From positions 1 through 64,000 of the IMG/VR virus record IMGVR_UViG_3300023116_008583: a DNA stretch of 64,000 nt; one strand, given 5' to 3'. This document shows positions 19,413-28,489 of this stretch, piece by piece. The position numbers were made by a program, and so were the translations under genes. Below the pieces are notes generated by a model. That model was not told where the DNA came from. It saw only the letters and a program-made list of their open reading frames with translations, and did not search any database. The DNA comes from a virus. Position 1 is the stretch's first letter; each line of letters opens with the position of its first letter.

Positions 19413-20660
19413 ATGACAAAATCTGTGTTTCGTCAGGTTCCAAAAACTGGTGTTATTTTTACAACATCGTCGGCTATGAAGCTAGGCTTCTATCGCGGTC
19501 ATCCTGATTGGTGTAATTTCGGTCAAGGGCAGCCTGAGACTGGGTACTTAGAGGGTGGATTAGAGCGCATTAGCCACATTGATATCGATGAAGGTGATCA
19601 TGAGTATGCACCTGTCGGTGGGCTTCTTGAACTCCGCGAAGCCATCGCGAACATGTACAATGTTCTTTACCGAAAAAATAAGAAATCTAAATACACAGCA
19701 GAAAATGTCTCAATTGCCGGTGGAGGTAGAGCTATTTTAACCCGAGTGGTTGCCGCTCTTGACGCTATTAATTTAGGGCACTTTTTACCTGATTACACAG
19801 CCTATGAAGAGCTTTTGTCAACCTTTAAAGGTTTTAACACTATTCCAATCATGCTTGACCCTGATAACGGATACACGTTTTCTCACCAAGATTTAAGAAA
19901 AGAGATCCAGGGAAGAGGATTGGGCGCAGTACTTGTTTCAAATCCTTGCAACCCTACAGGTAAGACAATATCTGGAAGACACCTCAGAGAATGGATTAAA
20001 ACAGGAAGAGAGACAGGATGCTCTCTGATTATGGATGAGTTTTATAGCTCTTATGTTTGGGAAGGTGTCCCATCAGGAGAGACACTAAGTTGCTGCAAAT
20101 ACATCAATGATGTCAACAAAGACAATGTATTGATAGTTAACGGTCTCGGAAAAAACCAAAGATATCCAGGGTGGAGAATCGGGTGGGTAGTTGGTCCCAA
20201 AGATGTTATTAAGTCCATCAATAGCGCTGGTAGCTTCTTGGACGGTGGAGCTCCTCGCCCAATTCAAAGAGCAGCAGTATCTCTCGTAACGCCTGAAGCT
20301 GTGACTCAAGAGACACAGTCTATTCAGAAAGAGTTTAGACAGAAACGTCAAGTCATGATGGATGGACTCAGAAAAATAGGTGTAACATTTGACTGTGAGC
20401 CAGGTGGATCATTCTACTTATGGGGAAATGTATCAGCACTACCTGAGGGCTTAAACACTGGCATGGATTTCTTTCACGCTTGCTTAGAAAAGAAAGTGAT
20501 TGCTGTCCCAGGAGAGTTCTTTGATGTCAATCCAGGGAAAAGAATGAAGAATGCGGGATCAAGATTTAAAAATTATTTGAGATTCTCGTACGGCCCTGAC
20601 ATGGAGACTATTAATAAAGGCTTGGCGCGTCTCGAAGAGATGGTCCAGGAGAGAATTTAG
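19413..20660 (+). CDS. PLP-dependent aminotransferase, class I/II
   Basis: 415 residues, a full-length fold-type I aminotransferase. Visible motifs are the cofactor-binding YAPVGGLLELREAIA region, NPCNPTGK, MDEFYSSYVW, and the Schiff-base Lys247 in VNGLGKNQRYPGWRIGW. The substrate cannot be told from sequence. It is unusual in a phage. Two nucleotide-sugar epimerase-like genes (29957, 41215) could belong to the same sugar pathway, but that is speculation. A 96-base copy of its 3' end lies at 21657-21752, showing that its end was caught in a duplication with the downstream fibre gene. Confidence 0.88.
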   Translation: MTKSVFRQVPKTGVIFTTSSAMKLGFYRGHPDWCNFGQGQPETGYLEGGLERISHIDIDEGDHEYAPVGGLLELREAIANMYNVLYRKNKKSKYTAENVSIAGGGRAILTRVVAALDAINLGHFLPDYTAYEELLSTFKGFNTIPIMLDPDNGYTFSHQDLRKEIQGRGLGAVLVSNPCNPTGKTISGRHLREWIKTGRETGCSLIMDEFYSSYVWEGVPSGETLSCCKYINDVNKDNVLIVNGLGKNQRYPGWRIGWVVGPKDVIKSINSAGSFLDGGAPRPIQRAAVSLVTPEAVTQETQSIQKEFRQKRQVMMDGLRKIGVTFDCEPGGSFYLWGNVSALPEGLNTGMDFFHACLEKKVIAVPGEFFDVNPGKRMKNAGSRFKNYLRFSYGPDMETINKGLARLEEMVQERI

Positions 20661-20747
20661 TTTACGATTATTTTTCATTTTTATTCTCCCGCTCGGCAAT
20701 AATTAGAATGTGTTATTTCCAAAAACAACAAAAAAGGAGGATCAAAA

Positions 20748-21566
20748 ATGACACCAACTACGCTCGCGTCAGGAGTGAATCGTCTAACACTTGGAGTTGC
20801 AGTGCCCGCCAACAACACGTCTGGTGTGGCAAATGATGCCAGCCTCGCGGGCATATTCATCTTTACAAGGGTTCCAATCCGCATCTGGCAGATGAATAAT
20901 GCTGATGTCTGGTCTGAGCTAGACATTCTTACAGGAGAAGCAGGGTCTAGAATCTCGACAGTCTATTTTGATGACACTGAGATTACTAGAATCTTCCTGC
21001 AGTCGACAGGGGAAGATAATGTTGTTGTTAGAGCTGTTCGTAGAGAGACAGCAGATTCAAATGTTGCACAAGATGGTGTGAATAATCAAGTTCATATTGC
21101 CTCAAGTTCATTCTTAGATCTAACAGATACTCCGTCATCATTTGCCGCTCAAGCCGGAAAATATCCAAGAGTTAATAACGCAGGGACAATGCTTGAATTC
21201 GTCTCAGGTACAGGCGGTTATACAAACACAGATGTTGCTGCTTACCTAAATGGCAACTTAGACTCTCATATCATACCTGATACTAACGCTACATATGATA
21301 TTGGCACGGCAGAAAAGAAAATAAGACACTTATACTTAAGCCCTAACTCGATGTACATCGGTGACACTTGGATTAAAGCAGAGGGTGACCAAGTTAAGAC
21401 GCCAAATCTTTTAGTGGGAGATATTAATCTGAACAATGAAGGAAGAGCCAATGAAGTCGATGGAACAAACGGTCACTGGTCCATTCAAGAAGGCTCAGAT
21501 GATCTCTTCCTTATCAATCGAAAGACAGGTAAGAAATATCGATTTAATATCACAGAAATAGTATAG
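20748..21566 (+). CDS. Tail fibre protein (short paralog)
   Basis: 272 residues. Residues 1-115 are paralogous to the start of the next fibre gene (shared [13 protein letters not shown] and TRIFLQSTG). This is probably an attachment domain. A linker with DLTDTPSSF follows, then a shaft segment with the common phage-fibre phrase YDIGTAEKKIRHLYL and an ending resembling T4 gp36/gp37-type fibres. A strong AAGGAGG ribosome site lies upstream. Length and order suggest a proximal or accessory fibre subunit. Receptor binding is inferred from family and is not seen directly. Confidence 0.72.
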   Translation: MTPTTLASGVNRLTLGVAVPANNTSGVANDASLAGIFIFTRVPIRIWQMNNADVWSELDILTGEAGSRISTVYFDDTEITRIFLQSTGEDNVVVRAVRRETADSNVAQDGVNNQVHIASSSFLDLTDTPSSFAAQAGKYPRVNNAGTMLEFVSGTGGYTNTDVAAYLNGNLDSHIIPDTNATYDIGTAEKKIRHLYLSPNSMYIGDTWIKAEGDQVKTPNLLVGDINLNNEGRANEVDGTNGHWSIQEGSDDLFLINRKTGKKYRFNITEIV

Positions 21567-21599
21567 TATTAACAAATTTTTCTTACTGTTTATATCCAG

Positions 21600-21645
21600 C
21601 CCGCTCACGTTCCATAAGGCGATCGTGAGCGGGTTGAATGTTTTT
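21600..21645 (+). terminator. Rho-independent terminator after the short fibre gene
   Basis: A perfect 10-bp inverted repeat, CCCGCTCACG (21600-21609) with CGTGAGCGGG (21624-21633), a 14-base loop, and a T-rich tract ending TTTTT at 21645. It lies 34 bases after the fibre stop and would end transcription of the upstream fibre before the duplicated segment. Confidence 0.8.
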
Positions 21646-21656
21646 CGTAGAATAAA

Positions 21657-21752
21657 TTTAAAAATTATTTAAGATTTTCGTACGGCCCTGACATTGACAC
21701 GATTAATAAAGGCTTAGAGCGTCCCGAAGAGATGGTCCGAGAGAGGATCTGA
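21657..21752 (+). pseudogene. 3' fragment of a duplicated aminotransferase gene
   Basis: This 96-base stretch aligns without gaps to the last 96 bases of the aminotransferase gene (20565-20660), offset by exactly 1092 bases. By hand count 82 of 96 bases match. The frame is kept and ends in a stop at the same position (TGA for TAG), encoding 31 residues that include YGPD and EEMV followed by RERI. There is no start codon context or remaining upstream coding part, so it is a relic. Together with the paralogous fibre starts on either side it marks one tandem duplication. Confidence 0.9.
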
Positions 21753-21827
21753 TTTAAAATTAATTGCTTCATATGTAGTTTATGTTGCCCTTGCAGTAAC
21801 AGTCAGTAAACACACAGGAGCATTTGA

Positions 21828-24089
21828 ATGAATCCAACAAATCTAGTCGCAGGCGTTAATAGAGTAACCTTGGGTCTCACAGGCCCATCCTTAGCTACTG
21901 ACGGTGTAGCAGATGATGCTAATATCGCAGGTATGTTTATCTACTCACGGGTGCCAATTCGCATCTGGCAGATGAATAACGCCAATGTCTGGTCTCACAT
22001 GGATGAGCTCACAGGTGCTTCAGGCTCAAGAATTGTTACAGTTTACTTTGATACTACTAACACCACCAGAATCTTTCTGCAATCGACAGGAGATGATGGT
22101 GCCATTGTTCGCGTGGTTCGTCGAGAAGAAGCTGCGTCTGTGGTGCAGCAGGATGGTGTTAATAATAGAGTCGTGGGTGGCGGCGGAGTCGGCCCGCAAG
22201 GCCCAGCAGGCCCGCAAGGCCCAGCAGGCCCACAAGGTCCAGCAGGCCCACAAGGTCCAGCAGGACCACAAGGCCCAGCAGGAGCAGATGGCTCAGGAGA
22301 CTCCGGATGGTCAAATCTTGAAAATCCGCATACTCATACAGGAAGTTTAATAATTGATGTTCCTGGGGATGCAACTACTTGGTCTGTTGCCCCCACGCAG
22401 TACTTTAGATACAATGGTTCAGTTATAGGGGGCAGCAACACCCACAATCCTGAAGGAACTGGGCTCGTAGCATCTATAATAAGCAGTATGCCCAATGACA
22501 CACAGATTCCAAAAATTGAAATAGGCGGTTTTTACCAGACAGAGCCAGGAATTTCTGCCGGCTTCCACCCCACTTATTCATTAATGAGTGGCGGCTGGGC
22601 GCCCACTGATCATATTAACCCCAACCTTGACCCTCGTTTTACTGATCGAGTTAGCTTAGCGTCTGGGCGGGACCAATGGCTCCCAGATCTTGAATTTGGG
22701 CAGCCATCAAACCCAAGATTTTATACTTATGGTCCCATGGGTGGCGGCCCTGACGGTCCTAAGCTCCAGATAACGGGTTCTATTGTCATGGACCCGCAGT
22801 CTAATATCTTTATTGGAAATCCTGAAGGACCAGGTATGTCAAAATACCCTGAAGAGTGGACTTTGGGTGATGACGATGGCCTCTTAATAACACGAAATTT
22901 GTTTGTGAATAACAGCAATGATACTTATTATAGATTCGGCGACCATCGCTCTTACGTTAAGTTTGCGAATAGATCATACCTAGATTTAGGTCGATTCTCT
23001 ACTGTTGGGTATAAAGACGTCGATAATGATGATGTTGTGCTCTTCTCATCCAACGGAGCTCTTCATATACGCGACGGCTCAAGAATATACGGCAATCTTA
23101 GAACTGATGGGGTGCTTTTTGAACAAGACCACGATAGTTCAATGTCCATACAACGGCTTAATATTGTTAACGGCAGCAGTCACCCATGGTATCCAAACCA
23201 CCCAGGTTCTCTTAGCTGTGCTGGAGATGCTTCTTTTACAGGCGAGGCTTCTTTTACAGCCGACACAAGAATTGATAAGCTTTACGTTAACAGGGTAACA
23301 GATCAGCCGTCTGGCTGTGTTTCTCCTCTTATGATTCGCCAAGCGGGGACTAATTTCGGGCATAGAATTATGATTGATAGGCTCTATCAAGACGGCTCAT
23401 CGGGTGGTTGGAACATAGGTCTTGATTCTGACAATAAGCTTACCTTTCAATATTTCGTCCTGGACACTGACGGAGAACTTGTGAATGGATATTGGAACAA
23501 TGCAGATGCAGGTAGAGGCTATATAGCCAAACAAACTGATGTCGGCCAGCTCACCTTCACAGGTCAACACAGATCTATCCCGCAGGAGGGAACAGTTGCG
23601 GACTTTGAAGATAAGGTCGGTCTTATTGTTGTCTCAACAGGTAAATACAGTTCAATGGGAGAAGATGATATTACTATCAATGATGCCATGCCTAAAGTTG
23701 AGCTTTCTTCAGTGGCGAACGACAAGAGGGTCTTTGGTGTTGTCTCTAATGTGGAGGATACAGACAGTGACGAGCGAAGCTTTACACAAGGTATTTGGGG
23801 AACAAGTGTTGATAAGCCTGCAGGCGACGACCGCGTCATCATTAACTCTGTAGGCGAAGGTGCAATGTGGGTAACAGATATCAACGGCAACCTTGAGAAC
23901 GGTGACTATATCACATCCTCAGACCTCGCAGGGTATGGTATGAGGCAAGACGACGATCTACTTCACAACTACACAGTCGCTAAGATCACGATGGACTGCG
24001 ACTTCGATCTCAACTCCACCGAGTATCGTTGCGAACAGATCGGTCCTTACAAGCGTGCTTTCGTCGGAGTTACATACCACTGCGGATAA
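21828..24089 (+). CDS. Tail fibre with collagen-like segment and C-terminal chaperone-type domain
   Basis: 753 residues. Residues 1-115 are paralogous to the preceding fibre. A collagen-like (GPQGPA) repeat follows at about 122-151, then a long β-rich shaft and receptor region with many Gly/Asn/Asp (about 160-560). The last ~190 residues ([12 protein letters not shown], then [43 protein letters not shown]) match the C-terminal intramolecular-chaperone/autocleavage type domain (peptidase G2-like) of many phage fibres and spikes. A good ribosome site (CAGGAGC) precedes the ATG. Probably the main receptor-binding fibre; host range is inferred from this architecture. Confidence 0.8.
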   Translation: MNPTNLVAGVNRVTLGLTGPSLATDGVADDANIAGMFIYSRVPIRIWQMNNANVWSHMDELTGASGSRIVTVYFDTTNTTRIFLQSTGDDGAIVRVVRREEAASVVQQDGVNNRVVGGGGVGPQGPAGPQGPAGPQGPAGPQGPAGPQGPAGADGSGDSGWSNLENPHTHTGSLIIDVPGDATTWSVAPTQYFRYNGSVIGGSNTHNPEGTGLVASIISSMPNDTQIPKIEIGGFYQTEPGISAGFHPTYSLMSGGWAPTDHINPNLDPRFTDRVSLASGRDQWLPDLEFGQPSNPRFYTYGPMGGGPDGPKLQITGSIVMDPQSNIFIGNPEGPGMSKYPEEWTLGDDDGLLITRNLFVNNSNDTYYRFGDHRSYVKFANRSYLDLGRFSTVGYKDVDNDDVVLFSSNGALHIRDGSRIYGNLRTDGVLFEQDHDSSMSIQRLNIVNGSSHPWYPNHPGSLSCAGDASFTGEASFTADTRIDKLYVNRVTDQPSGCVSPLMIRQAGTNFGHRIMIDRLYQDGSSGGWNIGLDSDNKLTFQYFVLDTDGELVNGYWNNADAGRGYIAKQTDVGQLTFTGQHRSIPQEGTVADFEDKVGLIVVSTGKYSSMGEDDITINDAMPKVELSSVANDKRVFGVVSNVEDTDSDERSFTQGIWGTSVDKPAGDDRVIINSVGEGAMWVTDINGNLENGDYITSSDLAGYGMRQDDDLLHNYTVAKITMDCDFDLNSTEYRCEQIGPYKRAFVGVTYHCG
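22191..22280 (+). repeat. Five 18-bp tandem repeats coding for GPQGPA
   Basis: Five consecutive 18-base units, near-identical to GGCCCGCAAGGCCCAGCA, in frame within the long fibre gene. They encode a collagen-like triple-helix-forming segment. Tandem units of this kind expand and shrink by slippage and vary between related phages. Confidence 0.95.
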
Positions 24090-24150
24090 AGTTTATAAAC
24101 ATTTTGGCTCGGATTCAATACAATTAGTCATAAATGCCAAGGAGGTATAA

Positions 24151-24384
24151 ATGGCTAAGAAAGTTTATAAATTGCATGATGAAGTGATCGGTGAAGTTGC
24201 TCGCTCTTTGCAGCGTGCTCTGCTGACTGGAACTGATATCGTAGATCATCTACGTCAGATCGAACTCAATGTTCAGCGAGGAGATAGTTCCGTGACGCTG
24301 TCTGAGGAATTCGTTCGACGCCAGACTAAGAATGATCAGCGCATGGTCGATGAAGCTGAAGCGCTAAATCTCGAGACTGAGTAA
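24151..24384 (+). CDS. Small conserved-type phage protein, unknown function
   Basis: 77 residues with a strong AAGGAGG ribosome site. Its start (KLHDEVIGEVARSLQRALLTGTDIVDHLR) resembles a small protein I associate with other large phages beside nucleotide-metabolism genes. The first half is helical and the second half acidic. No catalytic motif or membrane segment. It begins the nucleotide-pool block and ends 1 base before the MazG-like gene. Confidence 0.65.
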   Translation: MAKKVYKLHDEVIGEVARSLQRALLTGTDIVDHLRQIELNVQRGDSSVTLSEEFVRRQTKNDQRMVDEAEALNLETE

Positions 24385-24385
24385 G

Positions 24386-24769
24386 ATGTCAGAAACATCT
24401 TCTGATAGATTAGATGCCATTTTCTTTCTGCAGGAAAGATTTATGGAACAGCTTTCCCAGAACAAAGAGCCTCTACCTGAGTGGCCTGTGGACCCTTCTG
24501 ATAAGAAGGCACAGCAGTTCATTCGTGATATCATTCACAGAGGTACTGAAGAAGCATTTGAAGCACTTCTTCATCTTAAGAACTGGAAGCCTCACAAGCA
24601 CACTGAGAACAAAGAATTTGATCGAGATGCGTTTCTCGAGGAGATGATTGACGATTTCACATATAAGCTGGAAGCGTTGATTTTGATGGGTTATGAGCCA
24701 AAAGAATTTTTTAACGCATTTTGCGAAAAGAATAGAAGAAATCTGGACAGGGTCAGAGGAGAATACTAA
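24386..24769 (+). CDS. All-alpha NTP pyrophosphatase (dimeric dUTPase/MazG-like)
   Basis: 127 residues. Pattern matches the all-alpha NTP pyrophosphatase superfamily: Trp-Pro near the N-terminus, an Asp/Glu helix (REGTEEAFEALLHLKNWK-type, here GTEEAFEALLHLKNWKPHK), a basic loop, then the second metal-binding helix EEMIDDFTYKLEAL and a final FFNAFCEKNRRN. These enzymes hydrolyse dUTP or dCTP. A trimeric dUTPase is also present at 13418, so substrate may differ. The next gene appears to start within it. Confidence 0.72.
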   Translation: MSETSSDRLDAIFFLQERFMEQLSQNKEPLPEWPVDPSDKKAQQFIRDIIHRGTEEAFEALLHLKNWKPHKHTENKEFDRDAFLEEMIDDFTYKLEALILMGYEPKEFFNAFCEKNRRNLDRVRGEY

Positions 24770-25700
24770 CCTGCTCGAGTATCTGTTCAGAACTCAGAAA
24801 AGCTTTTCTTCTAAATTTATTGATCAAGAGAATCTCTCCCTTGAAGAAAAAGAGCGCCTTACACAAGAGTTTGCGCTCGCTCTTCATAATGAAGTTTCTT
24901 CCCTTGTCAGAGAGATTAACTTTAAACATCACGCAAGTGAAAGAAAAGATATTGTAAAGAATTCGATCTTGTTCGAAGGGATTGACTGTTTTCGTTATCT
25001 TTTGGCGATTATGAACTTGTGGGGCTTTACAGCCGATGAGTTTTTAGAAGCTTTTGATGACAAGGCTGCGTACTTAGATATCAAATACAATAATGACAAA
25101 GAGTGGGCAGGTCAGCCTGTAGTACTTGTTGATGTCGACGATGTAGTAGCAAATTTTAGAGAAGGGTATGCTGATTATTTGAATTCTCTAGACGGAGTCA
25201 ATGTTGATGTAAACTCTAGCGAATACTATTTCACAGAAGGCATACCAAGAGAAAAGTATAATCCTGAGCTGATCTTTCAAGACTTTATTGAAGCAAGAAT
25301 GCTAAGAACTCTAACAGTAGATCAAAGCATGATCAGTGCTGTAAATGATTTATATGATAAAGGGTACTGGATTCATGTTCTGACTGCAAGACCTGACTGG
25401 AACCAGACATGCAAGTATGATACTTACACGTGGCTTTCAAATTCAGGATTGAAGTTTCATCGGATATCTTTTTCTCCTGAGAAGATGATTTGGGCAGCAA
25501 AATCAAAGTATTATGACGGAAATGCAATATTCTGTGCGATAGATGATTCTCCCAAGCACTCCAGAGAATATGCGAAGCATGGTGTGAAGGTAATTTCACC
25601 GAAAAAACCGTACAATTCAGAGCTTGAAAGTGTTGACAATGTCTTTGTGGTAAAAAGCGGAGATGAGGTAGAAGCGGTAATACAAAACTTTAACGGATAG
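24693..25700 (+). CDS. Fusion of MazG-like domain and HAD-type 5'-nucleotidase
   Basis: 335 residues. The N-terminal part (about 25-130) is a second all-alpha NTP-pyrophosphatase-like helical domain. From about residue 140 it is a HAD phosphatase of the 5'(3')-deoxyribonucleotidase type: VVLVDVDDVVANF with nucleophile D147 and D149, then HVLTARPDW and AIDDSPKHSREYAKHG. It probably dephosphorylates deoxynucleotides. The chosen ATG at 24693 overlaps the upstream gene by 77 bases, more than elsewhere here; the true start may be later, near 24770, with a weak codon. Combining NTP to NMP and NMP to nucleoside steps in one chain is a reasonable inference. Confidence 0.75.
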   Translation: MSQKNFLTHFAKRIEEIWTGSEENTNLLEYLFRTQKSFSSKFIDQENLSLEEKERLTQEFALALHNEVSSLVREINFKHHASERKDIVKNSILFEGIDCFRYLLAIMNLWGFTADEFLEAFDDKAAYLDIKYNNDKEWAGQPVVLVDVDDVVANFREGYADYLNSLDGVNVDVNSSEYYFTEGIPREKYNPELIFQDFIEARMLRTLTVDQSMISAVNDLYDKGYWIHVLTARPDWNQTCKYDTYTWLSNSGLKFHRISFSPEKMIWAAKSKYYDGNAIFCAIDDSPKHSREYAKHGVKVISPKKPYNSELESVDNVFVVKSGDEVEAVIQNFNG

Positions 25701-25729
25701 GGCATATTTAATTCTGCAGAGGATTTTTT

Positions 25730-26011
25730 ATGTATAGCCTTCCCTATCTCTCTGATATCAGAGAAAAAATTGACAAAAAGATCGAAGAAGATCCTGACTT
25801 CTACGATAACGTAAGAGTCAATGGGTTAAGAAAGGACATTGTAGATCTGCTCAAAGACATGAGAAAATGGGTCGACAAAAAAGATCAAAACCAGATTTTA
25901 GGAAAGAATAGAACATATTTACCCGTGAGAGATTCAAACGCACAAGTTAATGATCTCATACAGCGCCATTCTGATATTGTTGACACAGCCAAGCGTCTAG
26001 GAATTATATAA
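25730..26011 (+). CDS. Small hypothetical protein
   Basis: 93 residues, highly charged and mostly helical, with no recognised motif. Start preceded by GAGG. Its stop overlaps the start of the following HAD gene by one base, so the pair is probably translated together. Confidence 0.6.
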   Translation: MYSLPYLSDIREKIDKKIEEDPDFYDNVRVNGLRKDIVDLLKDMRKWVDKKDQNQILGKNRTYLPVRDSNAQVNDLIQRHSDIVDTAKRLGII

Positions 26012-26946
26012 TGAGAAAAATCAAGATCAAAAGAGTCATGACCGAAGCTTTTCCGGACGCTTCTAAGGGTGATTGCGATGTTTTCGCAGTTTTTGATTTT
26101 GATGAGACGGTAGCTATAACAGATTCAGTAATTCATGTCGTAGACAAAGAATCAGGTGAGAGAAAAAGGTCTTTTACTCCCGACGAGTACGCTGTTAAGT
26201 TTGGTACGGGAGAAGAATCCTTATCAAGCACAGAAGAGTTTGACTACTCAGAATTTGATGATGTAGACCCAGGATCAACCAAGACAACTGAAGTTTTTGA
26301 GATTCTGAAGAATGTTGTTGAGTGTGGAGTTACCGCGGCTGCGATTCTTACTGCCAGGGGTCCCGAGGCTAGGCAGGGTATTAAAGATTTCCTCTCAAAA
26401 CTAAACGTGAACTTACAAGTCATCGATACTGTAAACACTTCTTCTCCGGCGGCCAAAGCTGCTAAATTTAGAGGCTATGCAAAACAGTTCAATCCTTCGA
26501 CAATGCACTTCTATGAAGATTCAGACCCTAACAGAGCAGCTGTTGAAAACATGGTTAGAAGCTCGAAAGATTTTGAAGGTATTGACGTATTCATTCACAA
26601 CGTCAAGAAAGGTGAGAAGCAAGACTCGGGTCATGTCTTGGCTACGTATGAAGCTCCTCCTGAACCGAAAAATCCAATGGTGAAGGAAGCAAGAGAGAAA
26701 ACAGTTAATCTCATGCTTGAAGCGCTCACAGACACAGACGTTCGTCGTATTGAGGGCATAGCAAGAAGAGAGATTAGAGACTTTTTAAGGCAAAACCTCG
26801 AGAAAAAAGTAATGAGTTTTGTGCAAAAAGAACTCAAGGGAAGAGACAACGAAAAGATAATCAGAGATATCGCAGCTAAAGTAATTGTTGATCTCTATCG
26901 TGCGCTCTGGGTCAAACGATCTTTTTGGGAACAAGATCTAAAATAG
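26011..26946 (+). CDS. HAD-family phosphatase-like protein with virion-type terminal motifs
   Basis: 311 residues. HAD core: FAVFDFDETVAITDS with D29 and D31, AILTARGPEARQG, and HFYEDSDPNRAAVENM, a nucleotidase or polynucleotide-phosphatase type arrangement. The first 14 residues form a short basic amphipathic helix (KIKIKRVMTEAF). The last ~80 residues form a separate helical domain ending VDLYRALWVKRSFW, which I associate with proteins of marine and other large phages. Both ends look like add-ons, perhaps for virion packaging. The substrate is unknown. Confidence 0.7.
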   Translation: MRKIKIKRVMTEAFPDASKGDCDVFAVFDFDETVAITDSVIHVVDKESGERKRSFTPDEYAVKFGTGEESLSSTEEFDYSEFDDVDPGSTKTTEVFEILKNVVECGVTAAAILTARGPEARQGIKDFLSKLNVNLQVIDTVNTSSPAAKAAKFRGYAKQFNPSTMHFYEDSDPNRAAVENMVRSSKDFEGIDVFIHNVKKGEKQDSGHVLATYEAPPEPKNPMVKEAREKTVNLMLEALTDTDVRRIEGIARREIRDFLRQNLEKKVMSFVQKELKGRDNEKIIRDIAAKVIVDLYRALWVKRSFWEQDLK

Positions 26947-26947
26947 T

Positions 26948-26976
26948 TTGAACAATCTGATAACATGATGTAGTAT
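26948..26976 (+). promoter_or_regulatory. Sigma70-like promoter candidate for thyX
   Basis: TTGAAC (26948-26953), 17-base spacer, TAGTAT (26971-26976), located in the gap ahead of thyX, which also has an AGGAGA ribosome site. Confidence 0.5.
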
Positions 26977-27005
26977 TTCTTATGCTTTCATAGGAGATAA
27001 ACAGC

Positions 27006-27989
27006 ATGCCTCAAAACCCCAATCTTGAACCTGTTACTTTGCCCATGCCTCTTCGGTTTGAAGAGAAGCCGGAAACTGAATTTGTTAACGATCTTGATGC
27101 ACTGCGTGTTGAGCTTGTTGACAGTCCTACTGGCGAGCAAATCCGCAATGTCGCATACCGTTATGTAAAAGCTACCTGGGCTGATTCCCCCGAAGAAACT
27201 GACCCCTTGAATGCCACTCAGCGCGAGCTTTCTGAGACTCTTGAAGATGTCATGCAGTTTCGCGCTCTTCCTGCTGGAATGGAAGCAATGTCCTTCACAT
27301 TCCTCATTGGTGGAATCGATCTCCAGACCGTTACTCACTTGATCCGACATCGAGCCGGCACTTTTGCTGCTCAATGCACCGGTGATCGCTGGCAATCACA
27401 TAGTCGTGCTTTGGTCCCAGCTGCTGTTCAAAACAGTCCTGAAATCTATGATCGCTGGAAGGACCACGTTGAAGCAGGTAAGCAGCTTTACGCAGATATG
27501 ATCGATACCAGGGAGATTAGTATTATGGATGCCCGGACCATTCTGCCACGTGCCATCGAAACCTTTTACTATGCTCGATTTAATCTGAAAGACCTGATCG
27601 GTTTCATTCGGCAGCGATGTGATAAGCAAATTCAGCCCGCAGCAGATAATCTGATGGCTGCTAAGATGGCACTTGAGGTTTGCAAGGTTATCCCAGAGGC
27701 AGCAACTGTTATCGGAACTAAGACTCTGACAGGTCCCGCCATGCACTACGTGCGTAATCTTCGAGCCGGAACCGGAACGAACCTTTATTGGCCCGACGCT
27801 GATACTGACGCTAAGATTGAATACCATCCGAATGATACGATCTATCAGGCTGAAAGAGATGATGTTAACGGTACTAACCCGCCTGAAGATGAAACAGGTG
27901 AAAATAGCAAATTCCGCCAACATTGGAACTCACTGCTAGCACAGATCAATGACATTGAAGTGGAATATCGAGATCGAATGGGTCGATAA
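27006..27989 (+). CDS. thyX: Flavin-dependent thymidylate synthase (divergent ThyX)
   Basis: 327 residues. The ThyX signature begins at R114-H115-R116 (LIRHRAGTFAAQCTGDRW), a variant of RHRxxSxNxxSxRY with one extra residue and Thr in place of the key Ser. Further family features are TILPRAIETFYYARFNLKDLIGFIRQRC and QIQPAADNL. It methylates dUMP to dTMP using FAD, NADPH and methylenetetrahydrofolate. It works with the dUTPases and dCMP deaminase encoded here. Codons are G/C-richer than neighbours, suggesting strong expression. Confidence 0.85.
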   Translation: MPQNPNLEPVTLPMPLRFEEKPETEFVNDLDALRVELVDSPTGEQIRNVAYRYVKATWADSPEETDPLNATQRELSETLEDVMQFRALPAGMEAMSFTFLIGGIDLQTVTHLIRHRAGTFAAQCTGDRWQSHSRALVPAAVQNSPEIYDRWKDHVEAGKQLYADMIDTREISIMDARTILPRAIETFYYARFNLKDLIGFIRQRCDKQIQPAADNLMAAKMALEVCKVIPEAATVIGTKTLTGPAMHYVRNLRAGTGTNLYWPDADTDAKIEYHPNDTIYQAERDDVNGTNPPEDETGENSKFRQHWNSLLAQINDIEVEYRDRMGR

Positions 27990-27990
27990 A

Positions 27991-28263
27991 GTGCCGTTTT
28001 CAAATAAAAACACGTCAAGAAGGCGAGAGCTGATTTATAGTTCAATCGATCTACAGCTAAGCTTTTACCAAGCAAATGCAGTTCTGTTGTCAAACAAAGA
28101 AAAAGAAATGAGCGAACAAGAATTTCTTATTTGGGAACAGTACTTACACCCAATTGCAAAATCAGACGAGTTTTTATATCGCGATATAGTTGAATTCGGT
28201 GCTCAGCTACCTGATGTTGGACATGCTTTAAGAGAAAGACTTAAGAAAACATCTTTGTCGTAG
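27991..28263 (+). CDS. Small hypothetical protein
   Basis: The GTG at 27991, directly after the thyX stop, is preferred over an ATG at 27949 that would overlap thyX by 41 bases, giving 90 residues. It is charged and helical, with no motif recognised. Confidence 0.55.
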   Translation: MPFSNKNTSRRRELIYSSIDLQLSFYQANAVLLSNKEKEMSEQEFLIWEQYLHPIAKSDEFLYRDIVEFGAQLPDVGHALRERLKKTSLS

Positions 28264-28273
28264 GAAATTAAAT

Positions 28274-28489
28274 TTGAGACTTCGAGAACTAGATCTTCAC
28301 GGTTTTGATCATGACTGGGCTAGAAAAATGGTTATTTCTTGGTCGAATCAAAACTTTCCGCCCTACAAGATAATCACAGGAAACTCAGCACAGATGCAAA
28401 AAATAGTGAGAGAAGTCCTCGGAAAAAAATACAATATTGAATATGAAAGCTATCATAATTTAGGAGCGCTCATTGTTACCCCCAGATAA
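28274..28489 (+). CDS. Small Smr-domain-like protein
   Basis: 71 residues from TTG. It has the start of an Smr (MutS2 C-terminal) domain, LRELDLHGFDHDWAR, the HGKG-like turn replaced by IITGNSAQMQKIV, and an ending HNLGALIV. Smr domains bind or nick branched DNA or RNA. This minimal version is only about the length of the core domain. Assignment is from short motifs. Confidence 0.6.
   Translation: MRLRELDLHGFDHDWARKMVISWSNQNFPPYKIITGNSAQMQKIVREVLGKKYNIEYESYHNLGALIVTPR

Noticed and set aside
20661-21827. tRNA or small RNA in the gaps around the fibres
   Set aside because: No cloverleaf or conserved stem beyond the terminator hairpin was found; the gap holds the gene fragment and leader sequences.
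22191-22280. Direct repeats with regular spacing, possible CRISPR
   Set aside because: Units are 18 bases, contiguous with no spacers, and encode GPQGPA in frame in a fibre gene.
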